The notes under the pieces are model-generated. The model ran no database searches, was not told where the DNA came from, and was given only the letters and a program-made list of their open reading frames with translations. The position numbers and the translations under genes are program-made. A stretch of 64,000 nt of DNA from Bacillota bacterium (lineage in GTDB: Bacteria > Bacillota > Clostridia > Christensenellales > Aristaeellaceae): NCBI GenBank assembly GCA_023411395.1, contig JAEYOV010000034.1:56273-120272 (forward strand), read 5' to 3'. Shown piece after piece: positions 50,292 to 58,343 of this stretch (position 1 is the stretch's first letter; each line of letters begins with the position of its first letter).

Positions 50292-51449
50292 CTAATCCAT
50301 CAACTCAACCAGCACGGCGTTTTGCACATCCATGCCGCGGCGTGTCAAAGCCAGGCGGCCGGCGCCGTATTTCAGCAGCCCCCTTTTGACAAGGGGGCTG
50401 ATTTTTATGCCGAAGGCGTCTTGCAGCGTACGCCCATGGCGGCGCAAAAAATCGGCTTCTCGCACGCCACGCAAAACCCGCAAGCCCAGCATCAGCGTTT
50501 CGAATTCCGCTTCCCGGCGGGGGACCGCCTTGTACTCCTCCAGGGAGATTACGCCCCGTTCCATGCTTTCAAGGTATCCGTCCAGGCTCCTTGTATTGCC
50601 AAAGCGCACGTAAGCGCCCAATGCGGGATCGCAGGGCATCCGGCTGTGGGCGGCGACGCCCAGGCCCAGGTAATTGGCCCCCTGCCAATAGCCCAGGTTG
50701 TGGCGGCATTCCCGGCCTAAAAGCGCAAAGTTCGATATCTCATAAGGCTCAAGGTCCGCCTTTTTCATCAGGCGTATGGCGTCGCCATACATGGCGCGCT
50801 CCGTTTCCTCCTCCGGCAGGGAGAGCGTGCCCGCGGCAGCCTGCTCGAAAAGAGGCGTTCCCTCCTCCAGTATCAGCCCGTAGCAGGAGATGTGCTCCGG
50901 GGACAAAGCAAGGGCGGAGCGCAGCGTTTGCTGAAAGTCCACCCGCGTTTGCTTCGGCAGCCCGAACATCAGGTCTATGTTCAGGTTGTCAAATCCCGTA
51001 AGCCTTGCAAGGCGCACGGAATCCTCCACCTCACCCCAGCGGTGGATGCGCCCCAGCGCCTGCAAAAGATGCTCCTGCCGGGCTTGGGCGCCCAGCGACA
51101 GCCTGTTCACATGGCGGGTGCGCAGCATGCTCAAGAATTCTTCCGTCAGCGTGCCGGGGTTTGCTTCGCAGGTAACCTCCGCACCGGGAAGCAGGGGAAA
51201 GGAATCAAACAGGCAATCCAAAACCTCCGCCAGAAGGCCGGGCGGAAGCAGGGAGGGCGTTCCGCCGCCGATATAGGCCGTGGACACGGACACCGGGCCG
51301 TATTCCGCGGCCCGAAGCCTTATCTCCCGCTTCAAGGCGAGGCAGTAGGGCTTCATCAGGCCCTCCCGCCCCGCGCAGGAGGCAAAGTCGCAATAGCGGC
51401 ACTTGCTTTTGCAAAAGGGGATATGCACATAAACCTCCATGCCGTCCAT
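50292..51449 (-). CDS. hemW: Radical SAM heme chaperone HemW
   Basis: 385 residues, HemN/HemW family. Radical-SAM cluster motif CKSKCRYC (Cys13, 17, 20) in HIPFCKSKCRYCDF, AYIGGGTPS and a C-terminal HemN domain. Length and the GGGTPS element fit HemW, which inserts heme into proteins, rather than coproporphyrinogen dehydrogenase HemN. Start 51449 chosen from GGGGG upstream and homology. Not next to hrcA-grpE-dnaK here, unlike in many Clostridia. Confidence 0.85.
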   Translation of the reverse strand: MDGMEVYVHIPFCKSKCRYCDFASCAGREGLMKPYCLALKREIRLRAAEYGPVSVSTAYIGGGTPSLLPPGLLAEVLDCLFDSFPLLPGAEVTCEANPGTLTEEFLSMLRTRHVNRLSLGAQARQEHLLQALGRIHRWGEVEDSVRLARLTGFDNLNIDLMFGLPKQTRVDFQQTLRSALALSPEHISCYGLILEEGTPLFEQAAAGTLSLPEEETERAMYGDAIRLMKKADLEPYEISNFALLGRECRHNLGYWQGANYLGLGVAAHSRMPCDPALGAYVRFGNTRSLDGYLESMERGVISLEEYKAVPRREAEFETLMLGLRVLRGVREADFLRRHGRTLQDAFGIKISPLVKRGLLKYGAGRLALTRRGMDVQNAVLVELMD

Positions 51450-51509
51450 TGTCCCATGCCCCCTTCCCGCTTTTCCGCTATTGTACCATGGCACACGGTG
51501 GATTGCCAG

Positions 51510-51538
51510 TTGACTTTGGGGGATGAACAATCTATAAT
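51510..51538 (+). promoter_or_regulatory. Promoter of the riboswitch-controlled antiporter
   Basis: TTGACT (51510-51515), 17 bases, TATAAT (51533-51538). Transcription would start at about 51545, exactly at the beginning of the aptamer. Confidence 0.8.
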
Positions 51539-51540
51539 GC

Positions 51541-51603
51541 TTGCGGGAATGAAGTTCTCCCGTAGCGAAAGCTAAAAGCGCACACGATGCTGATGACTTC
51601 TGC
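51541..51603 (+). ncRNA. Fluoride riboswitch (crcB motif)
   Basis: GGGAATGAAGTTCTCCC (51545-51561) and GCTGATGACTTCTGC (51589-51603) are the two signature halves of the crcB/fluoride aptamer. The pseudoknot GAAG...CTTC replaces the commoner GGNG...CNCC by compensating changes. Between them is an extra TAGC-GAAA-GCTA hairpin and a small arm. The 3' half also forms the terminator at 51592-51635, so fluoride binding would prevent termination and switch the antiporter on. Confidence 0.85.
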
Positions 51604-51635
51604 AAAAAAGCCTTGCGGATGTCATCTGTTTTTTT
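51592..51635 (+). terminator. Riboswitch expression-platform terminator
   Basis: GATGACTTCTGCAA (51592-51605) pairs with TTGCGGATGTCATC (51613-51626), 14 bp with one mismatch, then TG and seven T. The left arm overlaps the aptamer 3' strand, giving mutually exclusive folds. Confidence 0.85.
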
Positions 51636-51710
51636 GCACAATTTATGCCCAAACGGCCAGGGTAATCTTCCATTTACTGAATCCGGGCCTTGAAAGGAGG
51701 TTATCGCTTT

Positions 51711-52925
51711 ATGCTCGTCAGCCTCGCGCTTATCCTGATCCTGGGATTTATGCTTAGCGGCATTTTTCAAAAGCTTCGCCTGCCCGGCCTTTTGGGCATG
51801 CTCCTGACCGGGATCGTCCTGGGGCCGCATGCTTTGAATCTGATTGACCCATCCATCTTGTCCATTTCAGCCGGTTTGAGGGAAATCGCGCTGATCGTGA
51901 TCCTGGCGCGGGCCGGCCTGAGCCTGGATATCAAGGATCTGAAAAAGGTGGGCCGCCCCGCCGTCCTCATGTGCTTTGTGCCCGCCACGCTGGAAATCGC
52001 GGGCGCGGTGCTTATCGCCCCGCCGCTGCTTCATATCAGCGTTGCGGAGGCGGCCATCGCCGGGGCCATACTGGCAGCCGTTTCTCCGGCCATCATCGTG
52101 CCCAAGATGCTGACGCTGATGGAAAAGGGCTACGGCATGAACAAGAGCATTCCGCAGTTGATTATGGCGGGTGCTTCGGCGGACGATATCTATGCCATCG
52201 TGCTGTTTACATCCTTCATAGGCGTTGCCAAAGGCGGAGCCTTCCATCCGGCCACACTGCTGAACGTGCCGGTTTCCATCCTCACAGGCTTTGCGGCGGG
52301 CATTGCAGCAGGCCTGGTCCTTACGTTTGTCATGCGCAGGATCCACATGCGCGACACCATCAAGATACTGGTCATTCTGGGAATATCGTTTCTGTTCGTG
52401 GGCTTCGAGGAAAAAATCTCCGCCGTTGTCCCCTTCTCCGGGCTGCTTGCCGTGATGGCCCTTGGCGGAACGGTGCTCAAAACGCAGGAGGTTGTGGCAA
52501 AGCGGATATCCGGTAAATTTTCCAAGATATGGGTCGCGGCGGAACTCATGCTGTTCGTGCTGGTGGGCGCGGCCGTCGATCTTAACCACATGCGCACGGC
52601 CGGTTTTGCGGCTGTTATTGTGATTTTCGGCGCGCTGCTTTTCAGAACCATCGGGGTATTCCTAAGCCTCATTCGATCAGGCCTGAACGCAAGGGAAGCG
52701 CTGTTTTGCAACATCGGCTATCTCCCCAAGGCAACGGTGCAGGCGGCGGTAGGCGCGATACCGCTTAACGAAGGCATCGCAGCGGGCAACGTAATTTTAA
52801 GCATTGCGGTTCTTTCCATCATCCTTACGGCCCCGCTTGGCGCCCTGGCGATTGACTTCACGTACAAAAAGCTCCTGTCCAGGGCAAGCGGAAAAGGCGC
52901 GGAACGCGGTAAGCAGCCGTCCTGA
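51711..52925 (+). CDS. Cation:proton antiporter (CPA family), fluoride-responsive
   Basis: 404 residues with about 12 membrane helices, CPA2-like exchanger. It opens MLVSLALILILGFMLSGIF, with LRLPGLLGMLLTGIVLGPHAL characteristic of the family and ASADDIYAIVLFTSF holding the conserved Asp pair region. ATG at 51711 is ten bases after AAAGGAGG. The 165-nt leader contains a fluoride riboswitch and terminator, so the exchanger is presumably made when fluoride enters the cell; Na+/H+-type antiporters are among gene classes reported with this riboswitch. Transported ion not proved. Confidence 0.87.
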   Translation: MLVSLALILILGFMLSGIFQKLRLPGLLGMLLTGIVLGPHALNLIDPSILSISAGLREIALIVILARAGLSLDIKDLKKVGRPAVLMCFVPATLEIAGAVLIAPPLLHISVAEAAIAGAILAAVSPAIIVPKMLTLMEKGYGMNKSIPQLIMAGASADDIYAIVLFTSFIGVAKGGAFHPATLLNVPVSILTGFAAGIAAGLVLTFVMRRIHMRDTIKILVILGISFLFVGFEEKISAVVPFSGLLAVMALGGTVLKTQEVVAKRISGKFSKIWVAAELMLFVLVGAAVDLNHMRTAGFAAVIVIFGALLFRTIGVFLSLIRSGLNAREALFCNIGYLPKATVQAAVGAIPLNEGIAAGNVILSIAVLSIILTAPLGALAIDFTYKKLLSRASGKGAERGKQPS

Positions 52926-53020
52926 TGGAAAAAGCCATATAAAAATCGAAAAACCGCGTGCAATTTTTCACAAAATCATGTATGATAATCAAAGCGTTAT
53001 TGTTGTATGGAGGGTAACAG

Positions 53021-53398
53021 ATGGAATGGCTTGAACATGCGGTACATACCATTGCCGGGGCGGGTATCCTTCTGGTGGAAAGCGCGGGCATCGTGGTGGT
53101 GCTGCTGACCGCCGCCAAAGGCGTTATCGGCTATTTTAAAAAGGATCCCCACATCCGCCTGCGGCTGGCACAGGGCATTGCGCTGGGCCTGGAATTCAAG
53201 CTGGGAGGCGAGGTGTTGCGTACCGTTATCGTCCGTGAGTGGAACGAGCTGGCCATCCTGGGCGCCATCATCCTCCTGCGCGGCCTTCTGACCATTCTTC
53301 TGCACTGGGAAATCAAGCACGAGGAAGAACGGTACGAAAGGTGCCTGGAGCCCAGCCAGATGCATCCGGTGGATGCGCTTGCCGGCAAGGACGGGTGA
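53021..53398 (+). CDS. DUF1622 family membrane protein
   Basis: 125 residues with three hydrophobic segments, the DUF1622 pattern (IRLRLAQGIALGLEFKLGGEVLRTVIV, LLRGLLTILLHWEI). Function unknown. GGAGGG lies before the ATG. Confidence 0.82.
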   Translation: MEWLEHAVHTIAGAGILLVESAGIVVVLLTAAKGVIGYFKKDPHIRLRLAQGIALGLEFKLGGEVLRTVIVREWNELAILGAIILLRGLLTILLHWEIKHEEERYERCLEPSQMHPVDALAGKDG

Positions 53399-53411
53399 GC
53401 CGGCCCGCTTT

Positions 53412-54023
53412 ATGAGCAATAGTCAAGACGGCGGAAACAGTGGCCGGGAAAAAGAACGGCATGGCTTTTTGATGCTTGAGTCTAAGCGGCTTGTATTAAG
53501 GGATCACCGCGATTCGGATCTGAGCACGCACCATGCCCTTCTTTCCGACAGTGCGGCCATGTATTACCTGCCGGATATAAAAACATCTTCCCTGGCTGCG
53601 TCTGAAGCAAACCTTGCGTTCTCCATGCGGGAAATCGGGCAGGACATGCGGGCGCATGTTTTCCTGCGTATGGAGGACAAGTCAACGGGCTGCCATATCG
53701 GTGAGATCGGGTATACGGCAAGCGCCTTCACGCCGCTGGGAAAGCTGGTTGATTTGGGCTACTTCACCTATCCCCGTTTCTGGAATCAGGGGTACGCCTC
53801 CGAGGCGGTCCAAGCGCTTATGCGCTTTGCCTTCACGCAAGACAGCGTGTTCCGCGTATCCGCGGGCTGCCTGAAGGAAAACCTGGGCTCCGAGCGGGTG
53901 ATGCAAAAGTGCGGCTTTATCAAGGAAGCGGAGTTCAGGCAATTCGTGTGGCATGACGGGAAAATGAAGGACAGGGTGGTCTACCGGCTGCTGAAGGATG
54001 AGTATCAGGCAAGCATGCCCTGA
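53412..54023 (+). CDS. GNAT family N-acetyltransferase
   Basis: 203 residues, RimJ/RimL-like: RLVLRDHRDSDLSTHHAL, IGEIGYTAS, and the acetyl-CoA loop FWNQGYASEAVQALMRFAF. The domain proper begins at MLESKRLVL (ATG 53472), so that ATG is a possible alternative start; neither has a strong ribosome binding site. Substrate unknown. Confidence 0.82.
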   Translation: MSNSQDGGNSGREKERHGFLMLESKRLVLRDHRDSDLSTHHALLSDSAAMYYLPDIKTSSLAASEANLAFSMREIGQDMRAHVFLRMEDKSTGCHIGEIGYTASAFTPLGKLVDLGYFTYPRFWNQGYASEAVQALMRFAFTQDSVFRVSAGCLKENLGSERVMQKCGFIKEAEFRQFVWHDGKMKDRVVYRLLKDEYQASMP

Positions 54024-54050
54024 TGCTTTCAAACGCATAAGGAGAACCGT

Positions 54051-54506
54051 ATGGGCTGCCTGATCTGTGAGCGCATCCAGCTTATCCGCGAAGGAAACAA
54101 CCCGTATTTCGTGGCGGAGCTGGAAACAGGCTATGTGGTACTGGGCGATCATCAGCGCTTTTATGGCTATACCCTTTTTTTGTGCAAGGAGCACGCAAGC
54201 GAGCTATTTCAGTTAAACAAATCTTTCAGGGAGAAATACCTTCGGGAAATGGTGCTGGTATCCCAGGCCGTGTATGAAGCATTTCACCCCGAAAAGCTGA
54301 ATTACGAACTGCTGGGCAACGGCGACAGCCATCTCCACTGGCACCTGTTCCCCAGAAATCCGGGAGATACGCCCAAAAGAGGCCCTGTCTGGCTTTTGCC
54401 GCCGGAGGAGATGTACCACGAATCCAATAGGCCAGAGGCAGGCAAGCTGGCAGGCATGATCACGCTCTTGTCGGGTCATATCAAACGGCTGCAAGCCGAA
54501 CTGTAA
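54051..54506 (+). CDS. HIT family protein
   Basis: 151 residues with the histidine triad HLHWHLF (His94, 96, 98), as in nucleotidyl hydrolases that split AMP- or dinucleotide-linked substrates. CLIC near the N-terminus suggests a zinc site. AAGGAG is six bases before the ATG. Confidence 0.87.
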   Translation: MGCLICERIQLIREGNNPYFVAELETGYVVLGDHQRFYGYTLFLCKEHASELFQLNKSFREKYLREMVLVSQAVYEAFHPEKLNYELLGNGDSHLHWHLFPRNPGDTPKRGPVWLLPPEEMYHESNRPEAGKLAGMITLLSGHIKRLQAEL

Positions 54507-54538
54507 ACATTTCATACAAAAGAAAGGCGGAGAGTGGC

Positions 54539-55051
54539 ATGTCCAAACTGATTCAATTGGAAATCAAGGAGCTGGGTGAGTGGTGCGTGGTCGGCAAGGC
54601 CATCCATCCGGAGATGGGCGGGGAGAATCCCATCCCCGCCTTCTGGGACGCCTGCTTTGCCGATGGCACCTTTTCCGCCCTGGAAGCTTTGAAGGATTGG
54701 GTGCTGTGTTCCGACTATGTCGGCTTCATGACCGGCTTTGCAGGGGATAGCAGCAAGTTTACCTATATTGTGGGCATGATGATGAAGCCCGGTTGCCCCG
54801 TGCCGGAGGGCGGCTTTGTGTCGTATCCCGTGGCGCCCTCCAGCGTTGCGGTTGGCTGGATACAGGGGAGTTCCACCCAGGATGTGTGCTTGACCGCTCA
54901 TGATTGCACTGTAAAGGCGCTTTCGGAAAAGGGCCGCACCGCCGACAGCTTTACCTGGTGCATGGAATTGTACAACTGCCCCAGGTTCACCACGCCGGAT
55001 GATCAGGGGCAGATCATACTGGATTATTACATCCCGTGCAATAAGAAATAG
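54539..55051 (+). CDS. GyrI-like / AraC effector-binding domain protein
   Basis: 170 residues, stand-alone ligand-binding domain of the SOUL/GyrI type. AIHPEMGGENPIPAFWDACFAD and FTWCMELYNCPRFTTPDDQGQ are typical; no DNA-binding part is present. Probably binds small hydrophobic molecules or acts as a hydrolase; not determinable. Confidence 0.78.
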   Translation: MSKLIQLEIKELGEWCVVGKAIHPEMGGENPIPAFWDACFADGTFSALEALKDWVLCSDYVGFMTGFAGDSSKFTYIVGMMMKPGCPVPEGGFVSYPVAPSSVAVGWIQGSSTQDVCLTAHDCTVKALSEKGRTADSFTWCMELYNCPRFTTPDDQGQIILDYYIPCNKK

Positions 55052-55059
55052 TTTCCTTC

Positions 55060-55094
55060 CGCCGGAGCGCAAAAAGGCCGCGCTCCGGCGTTTT
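55060..55094 (+). terminator. Rho-independent terminator
   Basis: CGCCGGAGCGC (55060-55070) with GCGCTCCGGCG (55080-55090), then TTTTG. Ends the GyrI-like transcript. Confidence 0.85.
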
Positions 55095-55128
55095 GTCATT
55101 CATCGGCGATGCCGGGAGGGAGAAAAAC

Positions 55129-55602
55129 ATGCGCCAGGAAAGCATCCTCATCACAAGCCTTGACAAGGTTCCGTGCACCCACAGGCAGGATCATGAGCCC
55201 TACGAATATTTCAAGCATTTGGTCCTGGGCGGCGGCGGAAACGGCTGTACGGTGGCTTTTTATGAAATCCCGCCGCATAAAGCCAATTACCCCTACCATT
55301 ACCACACCGGCGTGACGGAGGTCTTTTACATCATCCGCGGGTGCGGCGTGCTGAAGACGCCCGATGGCGACAGGGCCATACAGGCCGGGGATGTGGTAAT
55401 CTGCCCGCCCTATGAAAAGGGCGCCCACAAGATCGTCAATACATCGGATACGGAAGTGCTTTTGTACCTGGATGTAGATACGTCCAGCGATACGGATATC
55501 GCTTTCTACCCCGATTCAGGGAAGGTGGGCGTATTGGCTCAGGGCCATTATACCGCGTTTTTCAGGAAAGTGGATGAGGCGGCCTATTACGACGGGGAAT
55601 GA
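55129..55602 (+). CDS. Cupin domain protein
   Basis: 157 residues, single cupin. Metal motif 1 is YPYHYHTGVTEVFYIIRGCG (two His, one Glu) and motif 2 PPYEKGAHKIVN. ATG at 55129 follows GGGAGGGAG; earlier ATG codons are unsupported. Small-molecule binding or isomerase role possible. Begins 15 bases before the amidase gene's upstream neighbour ends, so possibly co-transcribed with it. Confidence 0.8.
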   Translation: MRQESILITSLDKVPCTHRQDHEPYEYFKHLVLGGGGNGCTVAFYEIPPHKANYPYHYHTGVTEVFYIIRGCGVLKTPDGDRAIQAGDVVICPPYEKGAHKIVNTSDTEVLLYLDVDTSSDTDIAFYPDSGKVGVLAQGHYTAFFRKVDEAAYYDGE

Positions 55603-55616
55603 AGGAGAAAAGGCCT

Positions 55617-56630
55617 ATGAAAAGGTTGCTTTCCATCACCCTGCTGCTTGTTTTTCTGCTCCCCGGCGCCGGCGTTTCCGCCGCCAGGATCAGCGGTTTT
55701 TCCTATGAGCCGGGCGACCATGCCGTAAGCCTTTCCTTCACGGCCATGGGACATGCGTATGTACAGGTGGGCTACAAAAGCTCCATGGAATCCGGAACGG
55801 TTCTTCTCAAGGGGGAGAACGGCGCGTTTCAGGGCGTGGTCCCCCTTCCGCTTACCTATGCCGGCAACCATGTGGCGGTCACCGTCAGCGATCTATCCGG
55901 CGGCAAGCTCGGCAGGTTTGAAGCCAGAACCCAATATCCCACCGCCAAGCCTGCCGCCAAACCAAACGCGGATGGCCCGCTTTGGGGCCTGACCGTATGC
56001 ATCGATCCTGGCCATCAGCTCCTAAGTCCCGGAGGCATAGAGCCGGTGGGCCCCGGTTTGAAAGGCTACAAGGCTGTTGTATTCGGCATGGCGCAGGGAA
56101 AAGTCACCAGGCGCAGGGAGGCCGTCCTTGTCCTTGAAATCGGGCTTATGCTGCGGGATATGCTGCTTGAGCAGGGGGCGGAGGTCGTCATGACGCGCGA
56201 CGTCATGGACAGGAGCCTTACCAATCTTGACCGGGCGCGGATCGCAAACGACGCGGGAGCCGATATTTGCCTGCGTCTGCATGCCAATGTCAATAAAAGC
56301 CCCACAAAGCGGGGCATTGTGGTGTATGCTCCCCTGAATTCAGATTATGCCCGCGCGGTGGCCGAACCCGGAACCTACCGCGCATGGGGCGAAACGCTTC
56401 TTGACTGCATGTGCAAAGCGACGGGCGCAAAGCCCGTAGGCGTAGGGCAGACGGATTCGTACGTGGGCAGCAACTGGTGTGAAATGCCTGTTTTCCTGGT
56501 TGAAATGGGGTACATGACCAACCCGCAGGACGATCTAATGCTCTCCCTGCCCGAATACCAGCAAAAGCTGTGCCGGGGCATGATCGATGGAATAGAGGCC
56601 ATTTCAAGAATGCGGGGATTGATTCATTAA
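55617..56630 (+). CDS. N-acetylmuramoyl-L-alanine amidase (Amidase_3)
   Basis: 337 residues. Signal peptide (LLSITLLLVFLLPGAGVSA), a roughly 80-residue N-terminal region, then a zinc amidase: IDPGHQ (His123), EAVLVLEIG (Glu), CLRLHANV (His) and FLVEMGYMTN with the catalytic Glu. Cleaves the MurNAc-L-Ala bond of peptidoglycan outside the membrane. ATG at 55617 is nine bases after AAGGAG, 14 bases after the cupin stop. Confidence 0.9.
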   Translation: MKRLLSITLLLVFLLPGAGVSAARISGFSYEPGDHAVSLSFTAMGHAYVQVGYKSSMESGTVLLKGENGAFQGVVPLPLTYAGNHVAVTVSDLSGGKLGRFEARTQYPTAKPAAKPNADGPLWGLTVCIDPGHQLLSPGGIEPVGPGLKGYKAVVFGMAQGKVTRRREAVLVLEIGLMLRDMLLEQGAEVVMTRDVMDRSLTNLDRARIANDAGADICLRLHANVNKSPTKRGIVVYAPLNSDYARAVAEPGTYRAWGETLLDCMCKATGAKPVGVGQTDSYVGSNWCEMPVFLVEMGYMTNPQDDLMLSLPEYQQKLCRGMIDGIEAISRMRGLIH

Positions 56631-56637
56631 AACGCCG

Positions 56638-57297
56638 TCATTGCACCTGCCCCGCCGATACGGTTATCCGCCGGCCGGCCCGTGCGGCCACCGAGGCGTC
56701 ATGGGTGATGAGCACAATGGTATGGCCTTTTTGGTGCAGCCCCTCCAGAAGGGTCAGTACCTCCCGGGTCGATTGCTCATCCAGGCTGCCGGTAGGCTCA
56801 TCCGCCAGCAGCACTTTAGGGTTGTGGATCAGCGCCCGGGCAATGGCCACGCGCTGCTGCTGCCCGCCGGATAGCTGGGTAGGCTTATGGCCCATGCGCT
56901 GGGCAAGGCCCACCAGCCGCAGCGCTTCCGCCGCCCGCTCCTCCCGCCCTTTGGGGGGCACGCCCTGCAATAATAGCGGCAGCGCCACGTTTTCCAGCGC
57001 GGTCAGCCGGGGCAGAAGATGAAAGCCCTGGAATACAAAACCGATTTTTCCGCTGCGGATGTTCGCCAGGTCATTGTCGGAAAGGCCCGAAACATTCTGC
57101 CCGTCCAGCAGGTAGGAGCCGGAGGTGGGCGTGTCCAGGCAGCCGATGATGTGCATCAGCGTGGATTTCCCCGATCCGCTTGGGCCCACGACGGATACGT
57201 ACTCCTGGGGGTGTATGTGCAGCGACACGTCGCTTAAGGCGGCCACGTTCAGGCCGCCGAAGGGATACGTTTTGGTGATATGGCTCAATTGGATCAT
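56638..57297 (-). CDS. MacB/LolD-type ABC ATPase (orphan)
   Basis: 219 residues. Walker A GPSGSGKST (about residue 39), signature LSGGQQQRVAIARAL, Walker B VLLADEPTGSLDE, all as in MacB/FtsE-like ATPases that drive FtsX-type permeases. No permease gene is on either side: downstream is the convergent amidase and upstream a terminator. It must work with a permease encoded elsewhere or be a remnant. Confidence 0.88.
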   Translation of the reverse strand: MIQLSHITKTYPFGGLNVAALSDVSLHIHPQEYVSVVGPSGSGKSTLMHIIGCLDTPTSGSYLLDGQNVSGLSDNDLANIRSGKIGFVFQGFHLLPRLTALENVALPLLLQGVPPKGREERAAEALRLVGLAQRMGHKPTQLSGGQQQRVAIARALIHNPKVLLADEPTGSLDEQSTREVLTLLEGLHQKGHTIVLITHDASVAARAGRRITVSAGQVQ

Positions 57298-57314
57298 TTT
57301 TCCACCTCAAACAA

Positions 57315-57349
57315 GAATGCCTTCAAACACTGTTAGTTTGAAGGCATTC
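57315..57349 (-). terminator. Terminator after the dipeptidase gene
   Basis: GAATGCCTTCAAAC (57315-57328) with GTTTGAAGGCATTC (57336-57349), perfect 14-bp stem followed on the minus strand by TTGTTTG. Confidence 0.7.
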
Positions 57350-57378
57350 CGTCCAATCTATTCAAATGATGCTTTTGC

Positions 57379-58278
57379 TTACGGCGCGATCCTTTCAAAA
57401 TACGCAAGCAAATTCTTCCCGGCGATGCCATCAATGGCCTGCTCCTGATAGCCCCTGCGGCGCATGCCCCCGATCAAATTGGGCAGTTCCCCCGGATGGC
57501 GCAAGCCCTGGGGATAAACATCAATGCCGTCAAAGTCGGAGCCGAAGCCTACCTGCTTTTCTCCGCCCATCTGGCAGACGTAGTCGATATGGTCCAGCAC
57601 CGTTTCCACGGTGGCGTCCTTTTCCGCAAGGAATTCGCCGTAGAAGTTGATGCCCACATAGCCGCCTTCCCGGATGAGCAAACGTAATTGTTCATCCGTG
57701 AGGTTGCGAAAGTGCGGCCTGAGCGCCGCGCAGCAGCTATGGGAAGCCATGGGCGGAACATGCGTCTTTTGGAAGATGTCGAAAAAACCCCGCTCATTCA
57801 GATGGGATACATCCACGGCAATGTGCAGCCGCTGCATTTCGCGTACTGCCTCAAGCCCGTAGGGCGTAAGGCCCTGGGTGCTTCCGCCCTTGGCGGGGTA
57901 GCCCAAGTCGTTTTCATGGTTCCAGGTGATGCCGGCAATGCGCACGCCCTTTTGCCGCCAGTAAGCCACGGTTTCGATGCTGCCTTCAAACACCTCGCCG
58001 CCTTCCACCGATAAAAGGATGGCGGTCTCCCCTTCCCTGGCCTTGCTTGGATCGTCTATGTGCTTGAAGCCCTTGGCTTTCAAGCTTTCCAGCGCATCAA
58101 GCTCTGCGGCCACAATGCCCTTTACATCCCCGGCCTTGCCATCGGGGCCGGTCCACAGCGCCATTACCTGCAGCGCGACGCCGCCCTTTCGCGTCCGCTC
58201 CAGGGTCACATCGGTATTGTTGTTCTTTTTCCAGCCGACTTCATACAGCGTATCCGAATGGGTATCACACAGAAACAT
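57379..58278 (-). CDS. Membrane dipeptidase family (M19) protein
   Basis: 299 residues, renal-dipeptidase-like zinc enzyme without a signal peptide. N-terminal LCDTHSDTLYE holds the first metal ligands; later GITWNHENDLG, VDVSHLNERGFFDI and PMASHSCCAAL follow the family order. ATG at 58278 is eight bases after GGGAGG. Hydrolyses dipeptides. Confidence 0.87.
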   Translation of the reverse strand: MFLCDTHSDTLYEVGWKKNNNTDVTLERTRKGGVALQVMALWTGPDGKAGDVKGIVAAELDALESLKAKGFKHIDDPSKAREGETAILLSVEGGEVFEGSIETVAYWRQKGVRIAGITWNHENDLGYPAKGGSTQGLTPYGLEAVREMQRLHIAVDVSHLNERGFFDIFQKTHVPPMASHSCCAALRPHFRNLTDEQLRLLIREGGYVGINFYGEFLAEKDATVETVLDHIDYVCQMGGEKQVGFGSDFDGIDVYPQGLRHPGELPNLIGGMRRRGYQEQAIDGIAGKNLLAYFERIAP

Positions 58279-58343
58279 ACAGGTGCCTCCCGGAGTAATC
58301 TCATGCAAAATCGAACAAATGACAACATCATTTGTTCGACAAT

